Both the position numbers and the translations under genes were made by a program. Positions 1 to 11,139 of a stretch of DNA of 64,000 nucleotides are shown here, one piece after another. The stretch's first letter is position 1. Each line of letters starts with the position of its first letter. Source of the DNA: Dactylis glomerata (taxonomy: Eukaryota > Streptophyta > Magnoliopsida > Poales > Poaceae); NCBI GenBank assembly GCA_007115705.1, contig QXEO01001565.1, positions 3,376,027 through 3,440,026 on the forward strand. The letters are read 5' to 3'. Below the pieces are notes generated by a model. The model was not told the origin of the DNA. It saw only the letters and a list, made by a program, of their open reading frames with translations, and did not search any database.

Positions 1-13
1 AAATGCTGACAAG

Positions 14-3000
14 ATGGCACATCACCATATTTTGGGGCCAGGCGGCTACAAGGGTGCAGTGCCTAGGTGGGAAGCTATGGAGAATGAACTGAGGAATAAA
101 GGAATCACTCTAGGTACAGAGGGATGGCCCGAAAGGGCCAAGCACTGGTGGTATGGACATGGAGGATCGTTAGACCCGACAACACGGGAGTGTGTTCATC
201 GGAAACAGACCTTTACTCCCACAACAAAACTTGTTAAGGCAATGGAGGATGCTCAAGCGGGATTGATCCGTGTCGACCGAGAGAATGGCGAGCTGACACA
301 CGCCCTCGGGAATCCAGAACACACAGGACGAACAAGAGGCAAAGGCACCGGTGTTCTATGGAAGGAAGGGTTTTCTCAGCACGAAGATCCGTATGGTTAC
401 AAAAGCCATAAGTGAAAGAAGGATCGGGAAGCATATCGGGTCGGCAAGGTAGAACGTGAATTAGCCGACATGAAGAGTATGATACATCAACTTAGCCAGG
501 GAGGCGGATCTCAGCTGCAGGAAGATCCAGCATTGGATCTTAATAGTCAGCGGAGAAGCATCGTGGCTTCCACGGAGGTCCCAGCTGATGAGCATGATGC
601 ACGGATTATCGATGATGCACCGGGGTCTCGCTACCTCGTGGATGATGTTAGAGAGATGACAAATTGTGAGCTACATCAGCCAATGAAGAACATGACCTTC
701 AAGGTGGCGAGCGGCGACGCTTTACCTTGTCTACCTGAAGCACTCCACCATGGGAACCCGATACCGGCTGGCTATGCTCGTGTCTCGGTGCTTGACATAG
801 TCTCGGGGTTCGAGGACCTAGATCTTGATTTTGCTACACCTGAAGGGGATCGGAGACTTGGAGATGTCAAGCGCCAAATCGTTTTATGGCAAAAGAAATA
901 CATCAAGTTTCTAGGCTCAGCGCCAAGGCCACCGACTCCGAGGAATCCAAGTCCACCCTCTCCCGGTGAACGTCATCCACCTACGCCACCCCCGAGTCCA
1001 CCTCGGGTGCCGCGTCAGCCGACGCCACCCCTGAGTCCACCTCGGGCACCGTGTCAGCCGATGCCACCCCCGAGTCCACCTCCGGCGCCACGTCAGCCGA
1101 CGCCGCCCCCTAGTGCACCTCCCGCGTGCCACCCCACGTCGTCCTCCAGTGCACCTCCCGCGCATCAGCCCACGTCATCCTCCAATGCACCTCCAGCGCG
1201 TCAGGCGAAGCCGCCCCCCAATACTACTCAGACGGGGAAAAAGCGGAGCAGGGCCGCTACGGTTAGTACTACTGATAAGGTAGTACATAAGTCCACAAAG
1301 ATACCAGGGCCATCGCTAAAGCCTCTTCCCCAGAGAGCAGGTGAACGGACTTACGAGGAAAACAAAGTGATATCAGACGCTGAAGTGAAGGCCTTTTTTG
1401 CACCGAAACAGCCTGAGCCCAAGCCGACATACACGGAGAAACAGAAGAAGTGGGCTATCGGTATGCTTACTGCAGAGCCCTAATATAAGCAAAATCTGCC
1501 ATCAGACTATAAACGCGAAATTGAAAGACAAAGTGACTTGGCCAAGGCAAAAAGAAGCGGAAAACAAATTGCCCAGCTTGGAGAACAGAAGAATCAATTG
1601 GTCCCCCCGCTCATAGTCGCCCCCCCCCCCCTCGATATCGATACGGCCTCCAGAGCCGATTTTAATATGGACCGTGAGTTATTGGACCCCAGAGTAGTAG
1701 AAGCTGCAAAACTACTAGGTCTAACTGTAACGGAGGCCAAAGAGTCAGCGACCGCATTGAATATTTCTCTTCTGGCTTTGTTAGGCCTTGAAGAAGCACC
1801 AGTGGGGGAGATAGTAGAGAGATATGTTATGGGGGGGGGGGGCTCTGATCAAGCCTGAGGAGGAACGCGGTCTATCAACAAATATGCGAAATCTGCTCGG
1901 CTGGTACAAGGCGCATATACAAAAAAAGGACTTCAAACGTTTTATCCTCTTGGACGTTAGAGAGGAGCATTACTTCAAAAGATAACTGTTACATATTCCA
2001 TTGGACGAATTGTTTCACATATTCAATCAGCGCGATCTCGACAAGTCTACCATCAGTTGCTATTGTCTGTAAGTGATTTATATTCAAGTATCTAGCTAAG
2101 CTCGTTCATTGCCTGTAATATATTATCTTAATTAACTATATGATTTTTGTATGCTATTATGCAGATTTAAGATGTTTGAATGCAAACAAAAGGGAATCTA
2201 TGACGTTGGGTTCATTGACCCATATATCATTAATGAAAGGATGTTACAAGATCACCCCAGAGACGTGGAGAATGACCTCTTCAGATTTTTTTCCAGGCAA
2301 TGTCTTAAAAGAGAAATTCTATTTCCTTACAACTTCAGGTGAGTGTTTCTATCTTATACACATTCTGTTTTGCTTACTCCATGTTAAGTGTAATTGATGA
2401 GTTATGCATGCGTGTCTGCAGTTACCACTGGGTTCTGCTAAAGATTCAATTTGACACATCAAGTGTTGAAATCTTGGACTCATTGGATAAGCCCGATGTC
2501 CTGTTTAGCGACATGAAATCAATGCTGCAGAAGTAATTTCAATCATTACCCGACTATATCAGCTCCTTTCATTAATTTCCTGATATCAAGTATTTAATAA
2601 CTCATTTGTTCATTTTCTTTGCCCTACAACGTTTGGACACGTTTCAGAAGGTCGGTAGTAGGTGAATTCAAAGAACAGCTAACTTTTAAAAAGATAAAGG
2701 GTTTACAGCAACCACCGGGGATCAATCTCTGTGGATTCTACGTCTGCGAGTTCATCCGGTGGTACACCAGTGAGCGGAGAGCACATTCCACGGACTTTGA
2801 TGTACGTAAATAATATTCACAGTTTTCTTTTATTATAATCAATTGTGTTGAGTTTCATCCAACTTATATATATCCATATCGATCTTCTTAAAGTTGTATG
2901 TGACGCGGGAGAAGCTCCTACCAACCCAGCGCATAAAAGCAATTCAAGAGGAGCTGGCGGGATTCATGCTGAGGGAGGTCCTCCGTGAGAAAGGAGAGCA

Positions 3001-3031
3001 CTATATGGAGGACGACGAACGCTATATATAA
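14..3031 (+). pseudogene. Decayed CACTA second gene: TNPA-like (Transposase_24) domain plus C-terminal Ulp1/C48 cysteine protease
   Basis: Five exons can be read, with GT-AG borders: up to 2068, 2165-2338, 2422-about 2528, about 2649-2801 and 2894-3031 (TAA stop at 3029-3031). The first exon encodes the plant Ptta/En/Spm domain (motifs GGYKGAVPRWEAME and HGGSLDPTTRE near the window start), then a proline-rich linker. Later exons carry the protease: His in YHWVLLKI, Asp in EILDS, Cys in INLCGFYVCEFI, in the order expected for Ulp1 peptidases. In this family the TNPA-like part is thought to bind subterminal repeats; the role of the protease is unknown. Lesions: in-frame TGA at 413-415 and TAA at 1481-1483, a shift in a poly-G run at about 1831-1842, and TAA at 1983-1985. 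It is not functional as read. The start lies upstream of the window. Confidence 0.85.
950..1219 (+). repeat. 39/36-bp coding tandem repeats in a proline-rich linker
   Basis: Units restart at about 994, 1033, 1072 and 1112 (period 39), then 1148 and 1184 (period 36). They encode degenerate 12-13 residue repeats of the type SPPRAPRQPTPPP. Both periods are multiples of three, so the reading frame is kept. The matching linker in the second CACTA copy (59620-59770) is also proline-rich but shorter and irregular. Confidence 0.75.
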
Positions 3032-3278
3032 TTTAGTGATCTCCATGTAATTAACTTAGCTTGTTTGAAAAATAGTTGTACATAGACTTGTTTGAAATTG
3101 TTGTATATACAGTCGCAAGACATCGTATAATATTATATATGCATGCACCAACATGTAATGTGTATGTACTAGTCGTAGAATATGGGTACGGAAACTCGCT
3201 TGAAATTAAAATGAACCCTAATTAACCATAAACCCTAAACCTATAATCTGAAACAGAAATGAAAAAAAAACAAAACTC

Positions 3279-3487
3279 TTTAGTCCCGGTTCTTATTACG
3301 AACCGGGACTAAATGTCCCCGGAGCAGGCGCTCCCAGCCGTGCCCACGTGGACGTCCATTAGTCCCGGTTCATTTGCAACCGAGACTAAAGGGTGGGGGC
3401 CTTTAATCCCGCTTTGCTAGTCCTGGTTGGGAAACCGGGACTAATGGCAGTTACAGACCGGGATTAAAGGCCTTTTTTCCACCAGTG
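3279..3487. repeat. CACTA right subterminal hairpins and terminal inverted repeat
   Basis: The stretch at 3279-3313 is an inverted repeat (TTTAGTCCCGGTT against its complement around a short loop). Further GGGACTAA/TTAGTCCCGG copies follow at about 3357-3390 and 3418-3470, and the element ends CCACCAGTG at 3487. Such subterminal repeats are transposase-binding sites in En/Spm. Just upstream (3212-3242) lie CCCTAAA-type telo-box motifs. Confidence 0.8.
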
Positions 3488-5217
3488 GAAATACTCCAGT
3501 GATTCTGAATGCAATTTCTGTGATTTTGTTCTAGGGTGTCAAATTCTGTGTAGAACCCAGTGTGAGTAAACGGGTGAGCATCAGATAATGCATCCTGACG
3601 AAAATTTTGGGTACTAATTCATGCAACAATGATATATAGTTGGGAGCTGAGAGAGAATCACGGGATCTGTTTTTAAAACAAAGGAACATGCTTCATACGA
3701 TTAATTTTTGAAGTATAACTTAATTGTGAGATAGCTTTTCATCAATTCGAAGCATTTGTTTAGACTTTAGAAGTGAAAATGATTCAATATGCTCAGACTA
3801 TAGGACTGGGAGAATGCCTACAGATTGACACCTCATATCCAGTGTTGATTTGTTATATTTCTTGGACCATATGTCTGTGTTCTACATGGGATGTGATTAC
3901 CTAAAAGTAGGTGCTACTTTCATGGTCATTTGTTCTGTAATCTCAACACGAGGAAGTTTAACCAGCTTTATAATTTTTTGTAGATTCAGCGGTTGGTGCA
4001 TATATAGGGAGGAGTCTGAATTCAGTTTCGTTGAAGATTTAATTGGAAAAAAACATACATGGAGAAAGGTATTATTGAGCTGTTCCGAAAGTGTCGGCCC
4101 TACTTTTCATATGAATCTTTTTCAAGGAAAACCATGTGCTGATTAATCTTTTGTTTTCAAGCAACGAACATAAACATACAAATTTATCAGCTATTACACG
4201 TGGAAACAATAGACAAGATGAAAATATAATGGCAAATACACCATTATTTGGCTTATTTGACATTATTTGTCCACATTAATAATTGCCTTATTATTAATAA
4301 TAGATGCATATTATAATTCAAATATATTTTGAGTATATAGAGAAAACTCTTAAGTATTTAAGCTTTACTATATACGATAGGTGTTGCCGATGATTTGGAT
4401 TTTCCTACATAGAAATGATGTGTATTTTTATTTGTAGCTTCTATTAGTATTTGACCACATCGGAGCAAGGCCAAGAAACATTTTGTTGCCATCCTGTGTA
4501 TGGTTATGCCTTCATGAAAAGATTCTTATCGACTTTGTGTCTTAATTTTTTTTAGTCAAGGTGGTGCGTCCGATTTTGTGTGACCAAATTCCACGATAAA
4601 AGGGCGCTTGTACATTGGATCTTGTTTCGAATACTAATCATACAAGTTCTTTAAATTAAATTTGTAGCCTAATTTCATAGAGGATTAAATGCTGAGTGGT
4701 TTCTTTAGGAGTTGGAACGAAAAGAAGACAGATGAAGATAACTATAAAATTGCAACTCACTACAACAGGGTGGGATTCAAAAGACTTGCAAACAAGTATT
4801 TCATAATACTCGATATAATTTTTTCATATTAATGCACGTGCACAATTACTAGTAGACGTAAACCGCGCACTTGAGGTCCGCACACCACACATGGGTACCA
4901 TATCCCCGTGCTGTGGATTAGCTGACTGCTCATATCTTCGTGCGTTCAGAGTTTCAGCGATCGAAGCGGTCGAGCCGGCCGGCCTGCTGCGCGCTTCTTC
5001 GTGTCGTGCGTGCCACCGGCATCGTGGGCTCGGCCACCAGCAAAGAACGCAGGATACCAGAGCAACATATCCTGACGTCTAGGTTCACGCCTGGGATAGA
5101 GATTCTGCACGACATTATCCAAACTTATGCTCCATGACAATGGATATATGGATTATATCTATTCAGGATATGTCGTTCCGTCTCGTTGCTTCTTGAACGC
5201 GCTAGAAGAGAAGTGCT
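3488..5217. other. Unassigned intergenic DNA
   Basis: No recognisable gene or element is seen. A 98-codon open frame at 3850-4146 has no family signature. Positions 4891-5137 are locally GC-rich with short open frames in three registers, which could be a remnant of a gene's 5' end or simply composition. A CACTACAACAGG string at 4757 resembles a CACTA end but has no partner. Position 5218 onward is the target duplication of the LINE. Confidence 0.5.
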
Positions 5218-5235
5218 TATAGGCAGTATGCTAGC

Positions 5236-8165
5236 TTTTTTGATAAACTTCCCACTTTATTCATATAACATCAGAGTTACAATCAACCTCAATTGCTGTG
5301 TACTAAAAATTCTGGAGGATACCTAACCAAGAGTTCGACACCACCTGCGTACAAGCATGTCTTGCACAAATGTGGACAGCCTGATTAGATTCATGCCTAC
5401 TAAAAATCACAGTAAAGGAATTGAAAAAAAGAACTAAGCGGATTTATTTCAGTTAAAATACGACTAATCACCGAACAATTACCCTTCCTTCCATGCCATT
5501 GTCGAACGAGGTTTGAGCAGTCCACCTCGCACACAATCTGTTAATATTGCCTGGATTTAGCAAAGCCCACAGCATCACGGAGTGCCAATGCTTCAATCGT
5601 GAGTGGATCATCCACGCCTTCATAGTTTTTGCACATGGCACAACAGAAACCCACTGAATCTCGTGCCACCACTCCATTGCCAGTGACACCCAGTGTCGAC
5701 TGAATTGCGCCGTCTGAATTCAGTTTAACCACACCTATCGGTGGTTTCTTTCACAAACACCTTGGTCTGGGCTGAGTTGGTTTCCTTGGATCACGAGGTA
5801 GTTCCAATGATAGAACCATTTCTTTAACAAACTCCAAACTTTTTCCCGGATCATATACCTTCTCCCCATGAGTCACATTATTGTGAGAACTCCAGATAGA
5901 GTACATGAGAGTGATCATCATAGCTCTATCCTTCTCCAAGATCGATTGCTCACATAAGATATCCGTTGTCCAGGTGTGAGGATGCAACCTAGGTACTTTA
6001 ATTTGTAGGAATTCCTTAGCAGCTAACCAAAAGAGTTGTGCGTGATTACACTCTATTAATGCATGTTGCAAGGTCTGCTCCGATGCTCTACAAATACCAC
6101 AAGTACTATCATCCATGACATGCCACTGGGTAAGGGTTCCATAGTCGGGTAGAATACCACAAAGAACCCGCCGCCAAAATACACGTACTTTAGGTATTAC
6201 TGCAAGCTTCCATAACTTTTCCCAAAGTATCTCTTCCGAAGAAATACTACCACGATCAGGATTTCTCTCATCATTCCTCTGATTTCTCTTCATCAGCGCA
6301 CGATAAGCTGATTTGACCGAGTAGACTCCAGACTCCTCTAAAGACCAAGCCAGATCATCACCACCATCACTTCTCAGTGGTATTTCCAAAATTGCATCAA
6401 CGTCCGGTGTGAAGAAAATATCTCTGATCAACGGTATGTTCCATTATTATCAACCGTTATCAGTTCATTAACTATTGTTTGAGAAGCATCATATTTCCTC
6501 CCCATTGGTTTCTTGCTATCAGGAAATGGTATCCAACTGATATCCCAAATGGACACAGTTTCTCCCGAGCCAGTTATTTTCACAAGACCCAATCTTAGGG
6601 CCTCTCTTCCTGCTAGAATAGCCCTCCAAGTTTTTGATGCTCCTCTTGGAGCTGTAGCTTCTATGAAGCTTCTATCACGATAGTATCTACTTTGTAATAC
6701 TCTTGCACATAAAGAATTGGGATTCATGACCAAACGCCATGCTTGTTTTCCCAATAGTGCAATATTGAAGCACTCTAGGTCCTTAAAACCCATGCCAACT
6801 TGACACTTTGAAGCTGTTAATTTATCCCAGGACAACCAGTGCATTGATCGCTTGTCTAAATTGCCACTCCATCAAAATTTTCCAAAAATAGGAACCACCT
6901 TTTTGCAAGTACTTTTTGACAACTGAAAACAACTCATGGGATATAATGTTTTTTCCTATAGAACTGACTTAATTAGCACTTCCTTTGCTGCATAAGTCAT
7001 CAGCTTATCTGCATAGCCATTCACACTTCCTCTTGCGCTTTCAGCAATGTATTCGAATTCATCACTAGTAAGACGACCTGCTGCTGCCGTAGGCAATCCC
7101 AAATACCTCTCGCTGAAGGCCTCCATCTGAATATTCAGTGCATCTTTCACACTTTGACGAATCAGTATTAGACGTGTAAGGACTAAAAAACACCGCGCTC
7201 TTTCCTTTATTAACACGCTGACCTGAGGCCTCATCATAAATTTGCAGAATTTCATCCATCCTTTATGCACTCACCCCATTTGCATTGATGAAAATTAAAC
7301 TATGATCCGCAAACAAAAGATGGGACACCCAAGGAGTTCGATTACAGACTCTAATTCCTATGTCAACAAAACCATTGTTGTAATGGTGTAGTAAAGCTTT
7401 CAGCTGTCCTTCTCCTACTAACAAAAATAGATAGGGCGAGACCGGATCCCCTTGTCTAATCCCCCTAGTTGGAACAAAGGGGTTTAACAATTTTCCATTA
7501 AGTTTAACCGAGAACCAGACAGTCAAAACACATTTCATGATCAGCTGAACCAACCTCTCTTGGAAGCTAATTTTTAGCATCATAGCTTCAATCAAAGGCC
7601 ACTCGACACGGTCGTAGGCCTTCATCATATCCAATTTAACTGCACACTGCCCTTTCTTGCCTCTTTTATTTATTTTCATAGCATGGACACATTCAAACGC
7701 AAGAAGTGCATTATCGGTGATTAATCAGCCTGGAATAAACGCACTCTGCTCCTGACTGATAACCTCCTCCAAAACAGGTCTCATTTTGTTTGCAACTACG
7801 TTGGTACAAATTTTATACAAAACCGTACATAATGAAATTGGACGATATTGTGTGATGGACTGGGGATTCCGTACCTTTGGAATTAACGTGATAGATGTAT
7901 CATTGATTGCATCAGTAACTCCCCTCCATTCAAAAACCCCAAAACAACATTTGTGAGATCATCACCAATCAGATCCCAATGCCGCTAGTAAAACCCAGCG
8001 GTAAAACCATCAACACCAGGGGCTTTAGATGGATGCATTTGGAATAAAGCATATCGCACCTCCTCCATCGTGAAAACCCCTTCCATAACAGCTCGAGTTT
8101 CAGTATCAATTCTCAGCTAAACCAAATTTAAAACTCCCGCCATCTGCGGCACTCCCTCCGAAGCA
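5236..8165 (-). mobile_element. 5'-truncated LINE (L1-like non-LTR retrotransposon)
   Basis: The minus-strand 3' end has a short poly(A) (six T at 5236-5241 on plus). Both sides carry the 18-bp sequence TATAGGCAGTATGYTAGC (5218-5235 and 8166-8183, one mismatch), which is a typical LINE target-site duplication. The body encodes reverse transcriptase, a zf-RVT region and RNase H. ORF1 and the endonuclease are missing, as expected from incomplete reverse transcription. The duplication and the 2.9-kb size define the element well. Confidence 0.88.
5468..8150 (-). pseudogene. LINE ORF2 remnant: reverse transcriptase, zf-RVT, RNase H
   Basis: Reading on minus from about 8150 down, broken frames give the RT start (MHPSKAPGVDGF), the core at 7679-7263 (KLDMMKAYDRVEW, GIRQGDPVSPYLF), and the active-site region WVSHLLFADHSLIF, where the usual FADD is FADH. 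Frames at 7259-6956, 6844-6428 and 6431-5751 continue the thumb and the zf-RVT region (CGICRASEQTLQHALIECN). The stretch 5732-5468 encodes an RNase H-like segment (KLNSDGAI, TIEALALRDA). At least four frame changes or stops interrupt it. In a LINE this protein primes reverse transcription at the target site; this copy cannot do so. Confidence 0.85.
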
Positions 8166-8183
8166 TATAGGCAGTATGTTAGC

Positions 8184-8499
8184 ATACCAGTGGTGTGTGG
8201 CAATATTAAATCACTACCAGTGGTGTATCTTCAGGTACGATTAGCTACTAGTGTCTGGCCCTAGGTGCATCTAAAGTACAATGGCGACTGATGACATTGC
8301 AGATTGGGCCATGCCACTAGTATCACATATACTGGTGGCGTCGATGAAAGACCACGCCACTAGTTGACGCCTCCCTCTGCCCCATGACATTGACGCCTCT
8401 CCTCGCCACACCTCTCTGTCGATGCGCCGCAACCGGCACGCCCTGTCCGTGCCATCTACCGAACCGCTTCGTCACTCCCCCTCGGTGAGCGTTTTAAAA
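8184..8499. other. Remnant with CACTA-like subterminal motifs
   Basis: Short direct and inverted copies of CCAGTGGTGT, GCCACTAGT and ACTGGTGGCG recur between 8184 and 8365, the pattern of a third CACTA family's subterminal region. No terminal CACTA with a partner is visible. A GC-rich stretch follows (8365-8480). The LINE inserted at the left edge of this sequence. Confidence 0.4.
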
Positions 8500-8765
8500 C
8501 TCCACCCGATTGTGGCTATTTGTTAGTTGTTATATGATTTTGTTATAACAGTTATTAAATGATTTAGTTAGTACAGTTGTTACAATTTTTTAGTAATTAG
8601 TAGATGGAATTTTGTTAGTAATGGTAGTTAAATTTTGAGAGTAATATAGCTGATTTTTTTGTAACGATAGATGAATTTTGTTAGAATAGTAGATGAATGT
8701 TAGTCATAGTGGTAGATTTATGAATTTGTTAGTAATGGTGTAGATAAATTTTGTTAGTAAGATGA
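8500..8765. repeat. Degenerate AT-rich repeats (TTTGTTAGTAATGGTAGATGAA type)
   Basis: About eight to ten imperfect copies of a 20-35 base T/G-rich motif built on TTTTGTTAGTA and GTAGATGAA occur in succession. The spacing is irregular, so this is a decayed tandem array rather than a clean satellite. No coding potential. Confidence 0.55.
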
Positions 8766-8805
8766 TACGGCGAGGTGCCACAGAGAGTCACATCTTGCTT
8801 GTGGA

Positions 8806-8904
8806 TTTTTTTCGAAATGGGGTTATAACCTCAGCCTCTGCAACGACTGATGCATATAGCCTCTTTTCATTTATTCCAACCAGTCCAGTACAAGTATCTC
8901 AGAT
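8806..8904 (-). mobile_element. LINE-type 3' tail fragment, split by a MITE
   Basis: On minus this reads as a short tail with GAGGCTATATGCATC and GCAGAGGCTGAGG, then seven A residues (T at 8806-8812 on plus). This resembles the 3' ends of grass L1-type LINEs as I know them. The upstream part of the fragment appears to continue beyond the MITE, from about 9486. No coding part is recognised. Confidence 0.4.
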
Positions 8905-9477
8905 AAGGATAGCAATGGGCAGGGTATGGGCAGGGTAGAGCAATACAATATCCATACCCATATAGTTAATGAGTATAAAATTCTACCCGTACCTATGGGT
9001 ATGAAACTTAACTATAACCATACCCGGTGGGTAGAACAAATATACAAAAGTTATTTACTATTTTAGAATGATTCATTGCACATTATAGCAGCTAGGACCT
9101 AGGATTTTGGTCACATTTATTTAGAGAGATGAGAGAATTATAGCTATGGCTTAATTACATGACTAGTTGGGGCGTGTGTCTCCCATATCCCTTGACCGCT
9201 ATCAACCAACACAACTAGACTGCTCTAGTCCACATGTAAGTATAAATGGGTAGGGTATGGATATACGTATGGGTAAAAGGTTATCCTCGCACCTTACACA
9301 TGACTTAACGGGTTAGGTATGGGTATACCCATGACTAAAGGCTATTTTGTGCCTTACACATGACTTAACGGGTTGGGTATGGGTACTACCTATGGATACA
9401 AAATATGCACATACCCTGCCCACGTAGGTACGGTATCCACGGGTACCCATACCTATAGGTAAAATTGTCATCCTTAA
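8905..9477. mobile_element. hAT-like MITE of about 570 bp
   Basis: The ends are imperfect inverted repeats: AAGGATAGCAAT at 8905 and the complement of AAGGATGACAAT ending at 9475. Candidate 8-bp target duplications are TCTCAGAT (8897-8904) and TCTTAGAT (9478-9485), one mismatch. The interior is rich in GGGTATGGG and its complement and has no gene. A direct repeat of about 34 bp (CCTTACACATGACTTAACGG...) recurs at 9292 and 9352, 60 bp apart. An 8-bp duplication is typical of hAT elements. Confidence 0.6.
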
Positions 9478-9485
9478 TCTTAGAT

Positions 9486-10120
9486 AATTTAAGGATGATA
9501 TAAGGTTGAGACATGTATCAACCATGTAAAGCGCAATAGCAAGATAGAAAAAAAGGAGACAACCATATTTTTTAAAATGACCGTTCAACAGGGTAAGGGT
9601 GAATCGAGAGCCCATCCAAAAGCAAAATGCTACTGTTAAGGTATGTAATATCCATAGTAGGCAACTACGTACAAATTAATTTGGCAGATAGGCACTAATT
9701 AACCTGGCAAGTACATAGTAATTAATCTGGCAATTATGAGCTTGGCAATTACTAGGTAGTAATCAACCTGGGAACTGCACAAATTAATCAAACAATTAGT
9801 CTCATTTAAATTGTAAACTAATACTCACTAAGCTAGCAATTATACTCCAAGTTAATCGAGAAATGCTAGGTTTCTTGTTTGTGATTCTTTGAGTCTATCT
9901 GAGGCTCACATCCACACATGCCGAAAAAGAAGAGTATCATACTCAGTAATGCATCTTACATAGGTTGCAAGCATCCGGTTAATGAGTTTAACCACAAGGT
10001 GATATTGTATTATAGTACAACTAAAGAGTACTTGCTCTGAACGATCTTGAACACGGTATATCAATACCAACGTTCAAATTTTGAGTAAGTAAAATATCGT
10101 GAGACAAAGAAATTTTATGT
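9486..10120. other. AT-rich DNA with short repeated motif, no gene
   Basis: The first part probably continues the LINE tail fragment. Between 9670 and 9800 the motif AATTAATCTGGCAATTA recurs four or five times in degenerate form. No open frame with a recognisable product was seen. Confidence 0.4.
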
Positions 10121-11110
10121 GGGACTAGTTGAATCCTGACAGCATGGTTCAATCATGTCCGTGTATGTGGGAATCATGTCCATGTATGTGGGAATCATTA
10201 TGGATTTCCAGGTCCCTCTATTGATTACAGATCGGAGAGGTGTCTCAATCATATCCGTGTATTCTCTAACCTTAGGGTGACACGCTTAACGCTCATTGAT
10301 GCTTGGGTAGGAATGGATAATGGTGAATCGAATATTGTTTGGAGTCTCGGATGGGATCTAGGACACCACGAAGAGTTCTGGAATGGCTCGAAGAATAAGA
10401 TTCATAAAATGGAAGCCAATATTTGGGTTCCAAAAAGTTTTGGGATTTTCTGGTATCGTATCGAATGATTCTATAAAATTACGGTGTGGGACCAGAAGTG
10501 GACCCACCTACCCAATGCCTAGCATGCCCAGTGAGCCAGGCACACCTTCCCTCCAAGTCCGAGCTAGCCAAGCTAGGGCAACCTCAGGGCACCCCTCCTT
10601 CTAGATCTGGGAGGGGAACTTGCCCCCAAATTCCTTTGGGCCGCCGCGCTATGTGCCTTGGGGAGGGGCAGACCTGGTCAGCCGGCCCCTTATATAAGTA
10701 GGAGAAGCCAATGGGGAGGGTACTCTCCTACCCCTAGCTATCAGTTCCGTGCTACACTTCTTACTCCATGTTATTCCACATGCATAGGCGAAGTCCTGCC
10801 CATGGTAATTCTCCACCATACAGACCATGTCGTCATGCTGCGGATGCCATCTACCTCTCCACCCTACTTGCTGGACCGAGAAATAAGGAGACACTTTTCT
10901 GTTGCACATGTGCATCGCTCGGATGCACTGGTCGTTGTGACATTGGATAAGATCATGAGGAGGATAGTACGACTACATCACCAAACTTTACAGCTGTGCG
11001 ATCTATAAGGGCACGTAGATAAAATCACCCCCTCGCTACTAGCATCTCCGTAGATTGGATCTTGGTTCTTGTTATCTTTGTAGGAAAATTATGTTTTCTA
11101 TGTTGCGAAA
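10121..11110 (+). mobile_element. Old LTR-like fragment with a promoter-like region
   Basis: A GC-rich stretch (10480-10690) leads into CCCCTTATATAAGTAGGAG (TATA at about 10691). After that comes untranslated-looking sequence ending in CATCTCCGTAGATTGGATCTTGG and TAGGAAAATTATGTTTTCTATGTTGCG, which resembles the R-U5 part of common Triticeae LTR retrotransposons. No second LTR, PBS or TSD is visible. It also holds a 21-bp direct repeat (GTCCGTGTATGTGGGAATCAT at about 10157 and again at 10178). The family is not assigned. Confidence 0.4.
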
Positions 11111-11139
11111 CCTTTTAGAACGTTGTGTTGGGTTTCTGA

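Larger units (their letters stand above)
1..3487 (+). mobile_element. CACTA (En/Spm-like) DNA transposon, 3' part; 5' part lies outside the window
   Basis: The right end is the reverse complement of CACTGGTGGAAAAAAGG, ending at 3487. Immediately inside it are inverted repeats of the TAGTCCCGGTTNG type (3279-3470), the usual subterminal structure of grass CACTA elements. The interior encodes the second CACTA gene (TNPA-like plus Ulp1 protease). The same gene, with the same intron positions, recurs at 57903-61541, so the two elements are related but belong to different families. The three bases after the end are GAA; the left end is not visible, so the target duplication cannot be tested. Confidence 0.88.

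Noticed and set aside
917..1165. Minus-strand Arg/Trp-rich open frame
   Set aside because: It is the antisense shadow of the proline-rich coding repeat on plus; no family signature.
1618..1842. Long C and G runs as biological frameshift sites
   Set aside because: The gene has several other stops; the runs may be mutation or assembly error and do not support programmed shifting.
3850..4146. 98-codon open frame as a possible small gene
   Set aside because: No recognisable domain, no partner exons, and the surrounding DNA is transposon-like.
4757..4775. CACTACAACAGG as a CACTA end
   Set aside because: No inverted partner, no subterminal repeats and no 3-bp duplication could be found.
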